Below, piece after piece: positions 46,301-57,819 of a stretch of 64,000 nt of DNA (its first letter is position 1; every line of letters starts with the position of its first letter). The stretch covers positions 42,642,420 to 42,706,419 of the forward strand of contig NC_044284.2 in NCBI RefSeq assembly GCF_004027225.2. Direction: 5' to 3'. The notes below the pieces were generated by a model. That model saw nothing but the letters and a program-made list of their open reading frames with translations, was not told where the DNA came from and did no database searches. The position numbers and the translations under genes were made by a program. Source of the stretch: Strigops habroptila. Taxonomy: Eukaryota; Chordata; Aves; Psittaciformes; Psittacidae.

Positions 46301-48388
46301 GGCCTCTTTAGGAGCAATAAAAATCCAGCATGCTCTGTCTGCTGTCTCTTCTCCCCACAAGTATTGCCCCTCTTACATCCTAACACTGCCGTGGGCAAGA
46401 TGGAGCCAAACTCCTCCTTTTTTTCCCTGTTTTCACCCAGGAAGGGCTGCCCACCAGTCAGATCACTAGTCAAGGACTCCAGATCCTCTCAAACCTGCCA
46501 CTGACATTTCTGATCCACTCAGGTTTGCCTCCCCCGTTCCCACAAGCAGCAAGATTTCTTGCCCTGAGCTGTGATGCTTGGATCCATCTTGCTATCTCTT
46601 TCCCTTTCTCAGACCTAACATACCGCAGCAGCTGCCAAAGCATGGAACCACTTCAGAAACAAATCTCCAGTGTTAGGTGGCATGGCTTTAATTACAGGGC
46701 GGGAGCCAGAAGAAGGGCTATGAAACACTGGTATTTCAAAACCTTAAACCTCCACTCAAAGAACTTCGTGTGGCTGCGAGCAGAAGTAGCAGGACACGAA
46801 CTCTACAAGCACACAAAGGAGCCGAATCAGTGTTCTGTTGATACAGTCTACCAAAATAAGCTAATGATGGACAGGACTGCAGGTTTTCATATGTGAGGGA
46901 AGGATTTACAGTGATAGAAAGGAATTATTTCAGCCCCATGGTGACAATACCCACCCGCTTCCTTATTATATCTTATTGATCTTGCCCTAAATACATGTGG
47001 CTGGAGGAAATGATGCATAAATTACTAACAAGTTAATTTCTTGCTCCGACACAGACTCACAACAGCCCTTTGAAGGGGAACCAGGAAAGACAATGTGTGA
47101 AAGGATAAAGGCAATGAGACAAGCTTGGATGTAATAATCCCATGTGAATGATTATTGCTGCAACTAATGTAATCTAATAATGAAGAATTTATGCCAGATG
47201 TCCCCCCGAATATGCCAGGCAGACTCGGGATTCAGCAGTGGATCCATTTCTAAGGAAACCTTTTTAGGAGGGAAAAAAATGCTGTTGTCTGTTCATCAAA
47301 TGAGAGGCTGTAGACCTTTATACTCAAAGCTGCAACAAAAGCATACCTTGCAAAGCTTCCTGGGAGTGTGTTCATTAAGCCTGATTGACAATTTGTTTTC
47401 AGGTGAAGTTTAAGATGTTGAGTTTGGCCTATAAAGCTCCAAACAGTCTAGGAGCAGCCCATTTCAGAAGCTGGCCCTTACCCCAAGCCAGAGCTGCCAC
47501 CACAATTTCCCCTTTTTCTCCCTGGGAGGGAGGGAGCTGCTGGGTGAGCATTCTTGAGGACAGGTGAATGAAGAGTAAAGAATCACCTTCATTTATTTAT
47601 TTTGAACTTGCATCCCTTCAGCTCCCACAAGAATATCCTAGACCAGAGTTCCATCCCCATCCTGGGGCATGGCACATCCCATACACGCCCTTCCTTCTGA
47701 TAAGCTGCAGCATACTGAGGACACCATGTAGCAGGGAAAAGGAAAACAGAGCACTCTGCACCAGAGGAGTATCTTGGGTGTACCCAGACTGCTGCAAAAT
47801 GAGATTGGCTTCGCTTTGGCTCGTGCCATTTAGAAACCCATTTTGCAGCAGGCAGGTTGAGCACAGGCCCAGTGGAGCACTGCTGGCCATTTGGGTCTTC
47901 ATGAAGACCTGAACAAGACCAAATTTTTTGCCCAACGAGCAGACCAGGATTGGGATGATTTGTTTTTTCAGATCCAGTCGAACTAATGCTCTTCTAGCCG
48001 AAGTATGGTAATGGCATTACCAATAGGCACTGATTTCCACGGCATGTTAGGCAATCAGCCAAACCAGAGACACAACATCAGCAGTTCCTCTTCATTCAAA
48101 ACCACACTTGAGCTAAGAGTAAAAACAGGCACAAAACACACTTTTCACTCTCTCTCCTTCCTTCTGCTGTATATTCATCACCTCTTTGAAGGTATTTCAT
48201 ACAGGCATTCCAAATACCTATCCTAGTCACACTTTGGGGTTTGAACTGCTGTTCCTAATTTCTCCTTATTAACCACTGCTATTTAAGTAGCTCTGATGGA
48301 AAGAAGGGGAAAGAGAAGCATTAGCAAGATCCAGACCCACTAAAACACAAACCACTACATTGAACATGAAGGATTTGTTTAAGCCTCA

Positions 48389-48628
48389 TTAACTTAATGG
48401 GGACTTAGCATCTTGTTCATTCGTTGCTTTTGCAGAAGGCCCAGAGATCTCCACAGTGAATCTGTGTGACTCCAGCACTGAGTCATGAGGACTGTATGAA
48501 CATGGTATGATTGTGTCAAAATCACAGCCACAGTGCTTCTCCCATGATCCTCCTTTGTCAGCTAGTTTGATAGCGTAGGTTGCTTGGTCTATGTCGAAAT
48601 CTATTTCACTGTGTGCTGCTGTTTTGTT
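48389..48628 (-). other. Exon-like open frame, unassigned
   Basis: After a plausible splice acceptor (GTGCCTGTTTGTTAG ending at 48629) the minus strand stays open for 79 codons, to TAA at 48389-48391. The frame has a protein-like composition: it contains EIDFDIDQATYAIKLADKGG, a cysteine-containing middle (CGCDFDTIIPC) and ESHRFTVEISGPS. There is no ATG near its start and no convincing donor. I do not recognise a family. It could be a terminal exon, a decayed exon, a conserved non-coding element or chance. Confidence 0.15.
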
Positions 48629-50344
48629 CTAACAAACAGGCACACAGCTGCTCCAAAGGACTTTGCAAACAATAATACAAACATAGCTGCACTTAGGACT
48701 TGCAAACCCTGATTTTAGCCAGTCTGTATGTCAGATGTCACCATGCCTAGAAATGACTTACAAATAGGACCAAAGATCAGGCCTAATTTTAGTAAGCCTT
48801 TGGGCTCTGCAACCCCTGACTGTGCTTGCTTTGATGAAACATGGTCATAGGATGAAAGAAAGCAAAAACCCAGCTGGCACCTGCTGGGAGAGCAGGGAGA
48901 GAGAATCTGGCAGACAGGAGGTTCCTACAGGGATTGCCAACACTACTACACGTCTGTTTTGCTTTTTGGGCAGCACAATGAATCCAAAGGTGATAAATAT
49001 TTGGCTTGGCTGGCCAGGCAAGATGTGCCCACATCAGATACTGCACTCTCGCTCCTCACTCAGTAGCATCTTTGCATCTCTCAAGGCAGCTCCTTCTGCT
49101 GTGCTTCAAGTCTCCAGCCCCTGAGCTTCAGAGAGTATCCAGGCTCTGCTGGAGTAAAACACATATGTGGGAATAGCTGCTTCCTTACAAAGAGCAGGTT
49201 GGCCAGCTGCAATGCTCTATACCAGACATCTGGACAAGCAATTTCAAATTTCAGTTTGCAGCACAACATACGGATTGTCGTTAGTGGATATCATCTCTGA
49301 ACCTCGGGAATATTTGAGGTATCTGTAGTATTTTTAGGACAACAGCTTTATTTACAATTCAGTGCCATGAAAAGACAAATGTTTAACTAAACTGGGAGTG
49401 ACTTTGTTCTCCAAACACTTTCAGTGGGGAAGAGTGACTCTGAAGTGAAAAAAACTTATTGTCTGACTATCAAAAGAGGTTAGTAAAGATTCTTGACTAC
49501 CCTTTCTCTTGCTTTGAAGTCCTGAAGAAAGCACTAAAGCCCAATTGTGCTCTTTAACCAAATAGAGTGTTCTCTTTTTACCAGTCAGGATACAATTTCT
49601 TTTTATAAATATCTAGTGGGTTTACTGTGCCATCGAACATGCAGGTGAGCTGGCTCAATATATTTATCAGCTGACCACCCGCAGCCTGAATGACTCATTG
49701 CCCCTGCAGCAGCAATCACCAAGTAACATCCTCTGATGGAGGACAGGCAGACAAGTCAAATCGCTGGGCTGTAATAACCCTTGCTAGCATTCGAAACTGA
49801 GCCCTCACCCCCACTCTCTCTCCAGAGAAGCCTACAGCACGTCTCTGGAGGGGTGGGCTGCACATCTAGGCATGAGGACCTGAGCCCACCAGTTGGATTT
49901 TATGGAGGTGGTCTGGCCTGCTGGGCCCCTTCTGGGAAGGAAGGGGCTGCAGATAATATTAATGTGCCTACACTCTATCGCAGGGACTGGTGGTTGACTG
50001 CACTGGAAACAACATGCTAGGGAACCATGCAGACCTTCAAGGAAGCTACAGCAATTAGGTTAATTAAGAGCTAGGGCAGTCCCATATGTTTTCTGATCTG
50101 GTTTTTTTTTAGGTCCCCTATTACACCTGTTCCCACAGCATCCAAACATCCTGAAGGCTTAGATTTTCCCACTCCAGATGTTGGAACAGAAGGATGGCTA
50201 TCCCAGATCAGAGCAAAGGCCTGTTTGGCCTCATATCCAGCAGCAAATAGAGAGGGCAGGAGGATAAGAACAAGACATGTAGTTTTTCACCTGGTACAGG
50301 TCCTCTGCTCTTCCTGGGAAGGTACCAAAGCTCTTCTCTAAGTT

Positions 50345-50510
50345 CAGTATCATTCTATCACCATCCCTGAAGGTATTTAAAACATGAGTAGATAGGGTGT
50401 TTCAGGACCTGGTTTAGTGGGAATTGGCAGCATTAGGTTACAGTTGGACCTGATGATCTTAAAGATTTTTTCCAACCTAAATGATTCTGTGATTCTACGA
50501 TTCTGTTTTA
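50345..50510 (+). mobile_element. CR1 LINE 3'-end fragment
   Basis: Reading plus, it has the CR1 tail order: CATCCCTGAAGGTATTTAAA, a decayed GGTTTAGTGGG block, then GTTGGACCTGATGATCTTAA, CCAACCTAAATGATTCTGTG and the terminal ATTCTGTGATTCT-type repeats. The copy is about 165 bp, diverged and non-coding. Confidence 0.85.
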
Positions 50511-52877
50511 GATACAAGGCAGACTTAGCTGTCAGCAGTGCTGGGAAACTAAGTGCTCATTTTTCCAGGCTACAACCATGATGTTAGAAGAGCTAATAGC
50601 CCCAGCTTGGGATTTTTGAAATAGCCAGAGGGATTCAGACACCAAATCAACCCCATTGTCTGGGACCTCTGCACCCTGCAGACGTGGGGTTCTACTGCAC
50701 TGAGAACCACCCAGATTCCTTTCACAGAGTCCCTGCTTTTTGCACAGGGTCCACAGCACAAATGTCCACCTGTGGTATTATTCGCCCTGAGACAGGGGCT
50801 TGGGGTAGGTGACTTATCAGGGCTCCTCAAATCCTATTTCTTAGGATCCTCTGACAAGTTCTTTCCTCAGATGCAAGCTCAGGGAGAAACCTGCTCTTCA
50901 GACTTAGATTTGCTCATTGCAAAGTCCAAGGGAGTCCATGTTCCCCAAAATCCTCCAATACAGATGGTTCATCCTTGCACAGTGCATTTCTCAAAGACAG
51001 AATCACTTTCTGGAGCTACACTTCAGTGCCAACAAGAGGGCAGAGTATCCGTCTGCTGTTTGCAACAATCTCCATTTCCCCTGCTCATGCAGGAACATGA
51101 ATAAAGTTTTTTAGAAGTCCACAGAGTCTCTGTCACCAATTTCTGCCACCAAAAGGTTGACCTGCAAGACTCGCTCCCGCTTAGCAGACAGGGAAGGATG
51201 TCTCAAAGCATCATTCACCACTTAATGGGCTGAGAACCAAAATCTGCCCTCTGTGTGTGCAAGGAAAGCACACACAGGAAGCAAAAGTGGCAAAAGCACT
51301 GACTGACCCATTGTGTGTGGGTGCATGGGCACACGTGTGTGCATGCTGTTAACTTCATCTGGCAGCATCTGAAACGCTTTTGTCAGCACCTAAAGGAACC
51401 ACTTCTGAATTTAATTCAGGCAAACTGAATGAATTGCAGTCGTCAGAAAAGGGTGATCTCTCTATGACTTCTTTGCAGCACTTAGATGAATTCAGTGAAC
51501 CAGAAGCTTGTTTGTAAGTAATTACAGTCACTTTACAAGAAACTTTTTATGTCCAGTATGTTTTTAAAGTCTGGGTTTTAAACTCAATTTTAGGAAAGGC
51601 ATGGAGTTTTTAATGTCCTGAGTGGCCTCCTCATGGCACATCAGGTGGGATTTTACACCAGAACGGAAACCCTGTACTCAGGCAGGGCGAATTAAACAGG
51701 GTGCTGAATATTCCTGAAGAATGAGGTAATAAGGGGAAAAGAAAATTAATCAGATCGATCTGTACTGACCTCAGCAGTAACATCCAGCTGCCCCAGTTCA
51801 AAAGAGCAGAGTGACAAATGCATTCAGGTGAATGGCTGGCCTGCCATTAATGCAAATAAACCACCAGCCTAAGCAAACTCTGCATGTCCGAGCAGCGCAT
51901 GCAGAATTCACTGTGGCTTTACCAATTGCCTACACAATGCAAACTGCCACTCTTTCCTCCAATGGCACGTGGCGAGGGCCCTCACCTCTACCCCAAGCCC
52001 TGTACCCACCAAAAAAGCCAGGGAGAAGAGCACAAGTGGTAAGTGAGAAGTGTCTTGCAAAACAGAGATGGAGCTGTTCATCCCTCTGTCTCCCTGCTCC
52101 CTCCTGCATGACTCCATGATGACTACTTTATTACTGTCAACAGCTTCAGCCAAATCCTCTGCCTTTAGTCGGAAGAGGTTACTGGCGCAGGTCACTTTTT
52201 CTCCACAAGTGCCTTTGACAGAGTAGAAGAACCTCCCTACATCTGGTTGTTTGCAGGGGTTTGTTGGTCGAAAGTGATTAGCTGTGAAGTAGTAAAGAGC
52301 TTCTCCATTCTCCATTAAATGGCCCATCAGTTCCTAACTCATCTACAGAGACTTCCTCTGCTGCCTTTGGGGGCCATCCACATCAGACTCCAGTCTGGGA
52401 ACAGCTCTGTGACACACACAGCATACCCTGCTCCCCCACCAGGGATCAAACTGGGGTCCCTGGTACCAACTGGGGCAAGGGAGGAGGAACAACTACAGTG
52501 AGGACTAGAGAGGGCCCTTTCTATCTTAGGATAGGGCTTCCTAGGACTATCCCCGCTGTCTTTCTGCTCAAACCATACCATTTCCCATGGGATACCTTGG
52601 TTGTTCATGTGAAGCCACCATTTCATGTCGTCTGATTTTTATGTTATCTGGATTGTTTGCACTAACACAAGATAAGGCGAAGGGGGAAGCTGTTGTTTCA
52701 TTCAGAGTGGGCTGTGGTGTATTTTCCTCTTGGTTTAGGCCAGGCTGGTTTGATTTCCCAAGATCCCAAAGTGAATACATCCTGCCTGATTGTAGCCCCT
52801 CCTTTCCCAGAAATCATTCTGTGGAATAAGCCCTGAACAAAGTGTTTCCTGTCTCCTTTTTAACCCTTTTCCTTCCA

Positions 52878-52892
52878 CCCCCCCCCCCCCCC
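52878..52892 (+). repeat. Poly(C) run of 15
   Basis: An uninterrupted C15 following CTTCCA in the RXRG-SELE intergenic region. It is likely length-variable and error-prone in sequencing. Confidence 0.9.
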
Positions 52893-55800
52893 AAATGCTC
52901 TATGACCAAAGACCTGCTCCAGAAAGCATGGATTCAGTGTGATTCCCTCTTCCTGCCCACTCGGAGGCTGTCAAAAGCCCAAAATGACAGCACTGGAGTG
53001 CCAGAAGCAAGCAAGTCACCTGCAATTTCACACCTGCCATTGCTGCTTTCATGGCAGCTGGTGAGGCGAGAAGTTGATGAAGGCCCCACTTGTCCCAGGC
53101 TGAAAGTCAAAGCAACTGTTGGGCCTTTCAGGGAATGTCCTTTCCTGAAGTAGAAGGCAGGTAGAAAACCTGCTGGCAGCTGTCCGGGGGCATCTGCTGC
53201 CTTGCTGAGGAGGCATTTGTGCTTTTTGCATGCTGTCCTGTTCTTGGCAGCACCCTTCCTGAGCTGCAAAAAGCATTGGCCATCAGCAGCTGTGGAAATG
53301 GTTTCTGGGCTGTGGATTTCTTTCTCACCACTGGAGCCACAGCTGAACTATGCTGGCCATGTCTGCCTCCCTTCTCAGTGAGATTTAATAGTGCCAGGTG
53401 AGGAACAATAACCATCTAGAAAGTTTTGACTCCACTGGTCAAATCTAACCTGCAATTTTGTTTGTTTCTCCCTACAGGTGTGCACAAGAGAGGCTGTAAA
53501 CCAGGCTAGGGAGCTCCATTGTGCAAATGCTATGACAGGCTGGGCTCTGCTGCCCGCTTTTCTGCCCTTCACCAAGCTCTGCTGCCCACTACAAACAGGA
53601 GGATGCCTGTCCATGGGCAAACACATGCTGTATTTCTCATTTGATGTAAGTTATGGCTCCCAGGAAGCAGCAATCTTGTGGACCTTTCTGTCCCTGACCA
53701 AGAGCTCACCACAGCAACTTGCTCCTCTAGGTCTATAGGCTGAAGACTCCTTAACAAATACCCACCACCAGCCACACATTAGGAGCATTCTCCAGCCAAG
53801 CAGACGTAGCCAGCCTCCTGCAAGAACCAGAGGAATCCGAACAGGAGCAAGACTCGGGACAGAAACCAGACTCACAGAGGCTTGAGTGTGTTGCATTGCA
53901 CAGATACTGTATGTTGCAGCCTGGCAGCTTCCTGGCCCTAATATCCTCTGACAGCTCCCAGAGCAGGAGCTGAGCAGGTTAGTGACTTGATCACGACACC
54001 GACTCCTGTGGGAGCTGCTGTGTCAAATCTCCTGCTGCCAGTCCTCAGCAAAGCACACAAGGAGCGGCAAAGATGTGCAGTCTCTCGAGTCTATAGCAGT
54101 GACTTTTCTTCATGAGTGAAGAACTCCTGGCCAAATGCTGGGTCCAGTCCAACCCTTGAAAACTGGAGTTCTGGAAGGCAACTTCAGCCAGGCCCTGGTA
54201 AATGACCGATTGTTTGATGACTAATTGCTTATGAAAACGGAAGACACAAACCCAACTTGAGTAGGTCTTATACTGTTCATATCAACAAGGGCCACAGAAA
54301 CACCCACCCCAAATCAAACACTACCTGTCTGAGACTTTAAGTTAAATTTTGTTTCCAAATCTCCGTCTGTCGGACTGCAGATGTAAAAAGCTAAAGCCAC
54401 CCGGGTAGCTCGGTTCATCAGGAATGTGATAAGTTGTGCCACAAAAACCATCCCCTTGCGAAGCAGCAAACACGCAGACATGTGAAAGGACATGCGTGCC
54501 TCCCAGTTAATGTCACCTTCACAGCTTCCATAGGTCACGGCACAAGCAGACATCTGCTCCAAAATAAGATGCCAGGCAAAACACTGATCCCATTCTGAAC
54601 AATGCCACAGGCCCAGGGAGAGCTGAGGAATTTAAGGGAAATGGAACAACAGGAAATAATAAAGTCCCCTTGTGGCCCTTTGGTGGTCGCACAGCACCAT
54701 ACAGAGGAGTGATTCGATGGAGTTACTAAATGACTGCCTGGCAGCAAGCATTCCCATGGCCATTCTTGCCAGCACAGGAACTATACAGATAGCGAACAGA
54801 AGAGCTGTGTTCCCAGGCACTGCAACAGAGACATCCACTGCAAATAAAATTACTTCCTGAAGATCCTTAAGGCCTGGACACCCCATGCCATCATAACTGG
54901 TAATTCATATCCTGAAGCAGGAACAAAACAGTACCAGAAGAGGACTAAGAATCAAGGAACCTGGACAAGCACAGGCTAGAGTTTTGCCTGTGCCCTGGAC
55001 TACCACTAATTATGAGGACAGGTGTAACCTAAAAGTCACTGCAAGGAAGGAGATCCCCTTTGGGGAGTCTTTGTCTGGCCTAGGGGGTATATGAGAGAGA
55101 CATGGGACTAACTCCACACAAACATCGTCTCACTCTAGAAGTCACAGGGGATGAAGACTTTGAGAAAGATAGGGGATAATTTTATAGCCTCTTTTCTCAC
55201 AATAAAGCGCCTGTAAGACTCCAGGGAAAACTTCTAGGAGCACCGTCTCTGGTCAGGAAAGGAGAATCTGGGCTGCCCTGACTGCAGCAATGTGGGAGCC
55301 ACAGTGGCCTGAGCAGCTCTCTCCAGAGGATGCTACAGGGCCATGCACCTAGAGGACAGGACAAGGACAACAAGGACAGGCTGGGGGACCCATGTGGTGG
55401 TTTATCTCTCAAAACAGCTCCTGCAGGGATTCAGAGCAGGGCGTTTCGGGCTAATCTCTACATCCCCTCAGGGAACCTGAAGGATTACTGCTCTACATCT
55501 GCTCACATGGTTGGGCCCTACCTTGTCCAGGCAGGGGGGAAGCACTGACAGCCACTCTCAGTTCTTTAATCAGTTTGGGATAAACAGCAATGGGCCCTAT
55601 CCACTGTGGCACAGCACCTCTTAATTGAGTTCCCTGCTCACAGGCCTGATGGCTTCTTTCAAGTCTTGCCTAGAGTAGGAATGCACCTCATTATTTATCA
55701 CAAGGGCTGGCTCCTGTCACCAGCTACAGAGAGCCACAGTGCAGCTTCCTTGACTATGTCAGGGGTTGGGGAAGGGCGACCACAGGAGTGGCTGGCTATC

Positions 55801-56143
55801 ATCAATACTTGAGCCTCTGGCAACAGTGGAGCAGAGGTCCCTACGCAGCAGTCACAGCTAATCCCCAGAGCTGTGCTTTCATCTATTGGCCCATGTTCCC
55901 CACACTCAGCTAACTTCTCAGCAGTAAGGGCTGAAAAAGATCTGTGGGGGCTGAGGAATTTGTACTCTTAACTACGCACCAAGATCACCTACTTGCTTCT
56001 CTTTCTGCTTTCCTCTCCCTCTCGAGCATGCCTCTCACCAAGCTCACTGCTGGTCCAGGAACCTGCTTTATGGGTCACATCGCTGAGCCCTCCTCCTTTT
56101 AAGGACTGGGGATGCTGGGTTGGGGTCCAGCTCTGGCTGTCAG

Positions 56144-56156
56144 TGCCATCTGCTGG
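56144..56156 (-). promoter_or_regulatory. CTCF-like motif just beyond the SELE 3' end
   Basis: TGCCATCTGCTGG on the plus strand is the reverse complement of CCAGCAGATGGCA. This fits the CTCF core CCASYAGRKGGCR at every position. It lies about 170 bp beyond the predicted SELE polyadenylation signal and points the opposite way to the motif at 7010-7020. Occupancy is unknown. Confidence 0.45.
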
Positions 56157-56332
56157 CTACTCTTTCCTTGACTGCTATGAAAACATGAAAATCTGAGTAA
56201 GGGACAGTCTCGCTATTTAGCCAGTCTTTCCCCAACCCCTCAAACGCTGCTGTTGAAGCCATACCCACAGGGCTGACCTAAATCATTTAAAAGGTGCACA
56301 TATCCAAAAAGGGAGCATTACATTTAAAACAT

Positions 56333-56338
56333 TTTATT
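56333..56338 (-). terminator. SELE: Candidate SELE polyadenylation signal
   Basis: AATAAA on the minus strand within an AT-rich tract, at the left limit of the AU-rich 3' UTR. Other hexamer-like matches in this AT-rich sequence could also be used. Confidence 0.45.
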
Positions 56339-56793
56339 AAATAATTTTACAGGTAGGATAATACATATCAGCTTCTAAGACAAAGATTTTTAATTTATAA
56401 TTATAACTTAAGCATAACTTAATACTTTCTCATTTGAAATCCTTTAACAGTTTAATAAATCATACTTGCAATATACATACACACATATCTCAGGCTTCCA
56501 CTGTATTTGTAAATAATATGCAGGCATGAAATCCTTACAAACACCTCTGAATTATTTTAAAATTACCTGGGGCCAGATCAGTGACCACAGACCTACTCAA
56601 GAACAAGTATTTTGTAATTCATTTAGTTAACAGCACAGAAATATCCACAGTAAAAAATGTAATTAAATATTTGCATATACATCTGTTTTACAGTGCATAA
56701 TCCCACAGGGATGAGACCATTTCGGATCTACTTGCTGCATTCAGAAACCAGAGTACCTAATATAAGCACTACAATTCTTAGTGCTATTACATT

Positions 56794-56813
56794 AAAAAAA
56801 AAAAAAAAAAAAA
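56794..56813 (+). repeat. Poly(A) run of 20 inside the SELE 3' UTR
   Basis: An uninterrupted A20 on the plus strand, so U20 in the SELE transcript. It is likely length-polymorphic. Confidence 0.9.
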
Positions 56814-57761
56814 GTAAGTTTAAAGTCCCAAGCTTTCTGGGATATGCAGCAGAAACCCAAATAATTGCCCATATCACTACAGGTGTATTTCTTGACTGGG
56901 ACATCCTCTTAAAATAAACTGACTTCAACAACAAACCAGATCAACGGTTTCAAAACTATTCAATGAATATTTATCCTGATTATTCTGTTTCCGCAAGTGT
57001 AATCTATATGTCTCCAGAGAAGACATCTCCAGCAGTGTAGTAAGTGATGTGAAATAATGCATGTCTTCACCTCACCTAGGTACCTTTGAGTAGCCCAGAG
57101 GAGAAACCAGCCTCCTCTTTAGGCAGCAGCTTACCATTTGCTCACCACCTGGACAAGAGATGGCAAGCTCCCAGTTATGATAACTACATGACTTAATGTA
57201 GACAGTATTTTGCCAGCAGGCCAGAGGTTTTTACTCTGCTTGTCTTCAATGGAAATACCAGACAGCTTGAGTTCAACATTTCTGAACAATACACAAGGTC
57301 AATCATCTTGTCAGCAAGAGGTAAAAACATCTGGACAGCTGCTGATTTGCATGCAGTTTCATTCTCTGAGAATCTGAGACAAAAGTAAAGATGGCTTCAA
57401 TTCCTGCAGAGAGAACAAATTCTTCTATAAATTGGAAAATTGGCATAGATCTGTATTTGCTCTCATTTCAGAGGAATTTTATATGCAGCAGGTAGCAAAA
57501 CCACACAAAAGTGTTCTTAATACTATATGCAGCTGGACAGAATAGTAAGCACAAGCATCCTTAAGGAGCTGAATAACCATTTCTAAAGCAATAAATGTGT
57601 CAGTCTTGTTAGGAACTTTCATGCAATGCCAAGATGCATATTGGATACCCCAAAGCACATACTGCTATTTCAGCAATTAACAACTCTGATTGCTTGTGTG
57701 ATTAAAAGGAAGAGAATTTGTGAGTGCAGTGCTTTCATGTGCTTACCTGAAACACCTGGAG

Positions 57762-57819
57762 TTAGACAGTCTGGCCAGCACTTTGGAAACTACCTTCAAT
57801 GGTTAGGCTCTGACAGCTA
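57762..57819 (-). CDS. SELE: SELE terminal coding exon: end of the cytoplasmic tail
   Basis: 58 nt after acceptor TTATAG. Joined to the previous exon it reads [19 protein letters not shown] and stop. The SSCQSL start matches the human E-selectin tail. The following residues diverge, and the two tyrosines of the human tail are absent. It is too short to detect except by splice logic and homology. Confidence 0.88.

Larger units (their letters stand above)
32031..50340. other. Intergenic DNA between RXRG and SELE, main block
   Basis: 18 kb in which I can support no gene. The longest open frames (44478-45149, 45793-46311 and 41637-41927) lack domains, signal peptides and splice context. Features present are a short degenerate tandem repeat (39604-39650), an A18 run (43338-43355), AT-rich blocks with homeodomain-like cores (40681-40800, 46915-47190) and one exon-like frame (48389-48628). 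No selectin, LRRC52 or other expected neighbour is recognisable. Confidence 0.5.
50511..56310. other. Intergenic DNA downstream of SELE
   Basis: No gene is recognised. A C15 run lies at 52878-52892. A minus-strand 139-codon frame at 51908-52327 ends in a hydrophobic stretch, but it has no signal peptide, splice context or family resemblance and its length is within chance expectation. A CTCF-like motif sits at 56144-56156. Confidence 0.5.
56320..57761 (-). other. SELE: SELE 3' untranslated region, AU-rich
   Basis: This runs from the SELE stop codon to the AATAAA at 56333-56338, about 1.4 kb. It is strongly AT-rich, with ATTTA pentamers on the minus strand (for example near 56339, 56456, 56511, 56664 and 57592) and an A20/T20 run at 56794-56813. 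AU-rich instability elements are typical of inducible adhesion-molecule mRNAs, including mammalian SELE. The 3' end is inferred from the last clear signal before the sequence becomes less AT-rich. Confidence 0.6.

Noticed and set aside
45793-46311. 172-codon plus-strand intergenic open frame
   Set aside because: No family resemblance and no supporting signals; treated as chance.
50140-50260. Block with GGCTATCCCAGATCAGAGC and GCCTGTTTGGCC, reminiscent of older sauropsid repeat sequence
   Set aside because: Resemblance from memory is too weak to assign a family; it may be part of the diverged CR1 that follows.
51908-52327. 139-codon minus-strand frame ending in a hydrophobic stretch, reminiscent of a GPI-anchored protein
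   Set aside because: No signal peptide at its ATG, no splice context, no recognisable cysteine pattern; several frames of this length are expected by chance.
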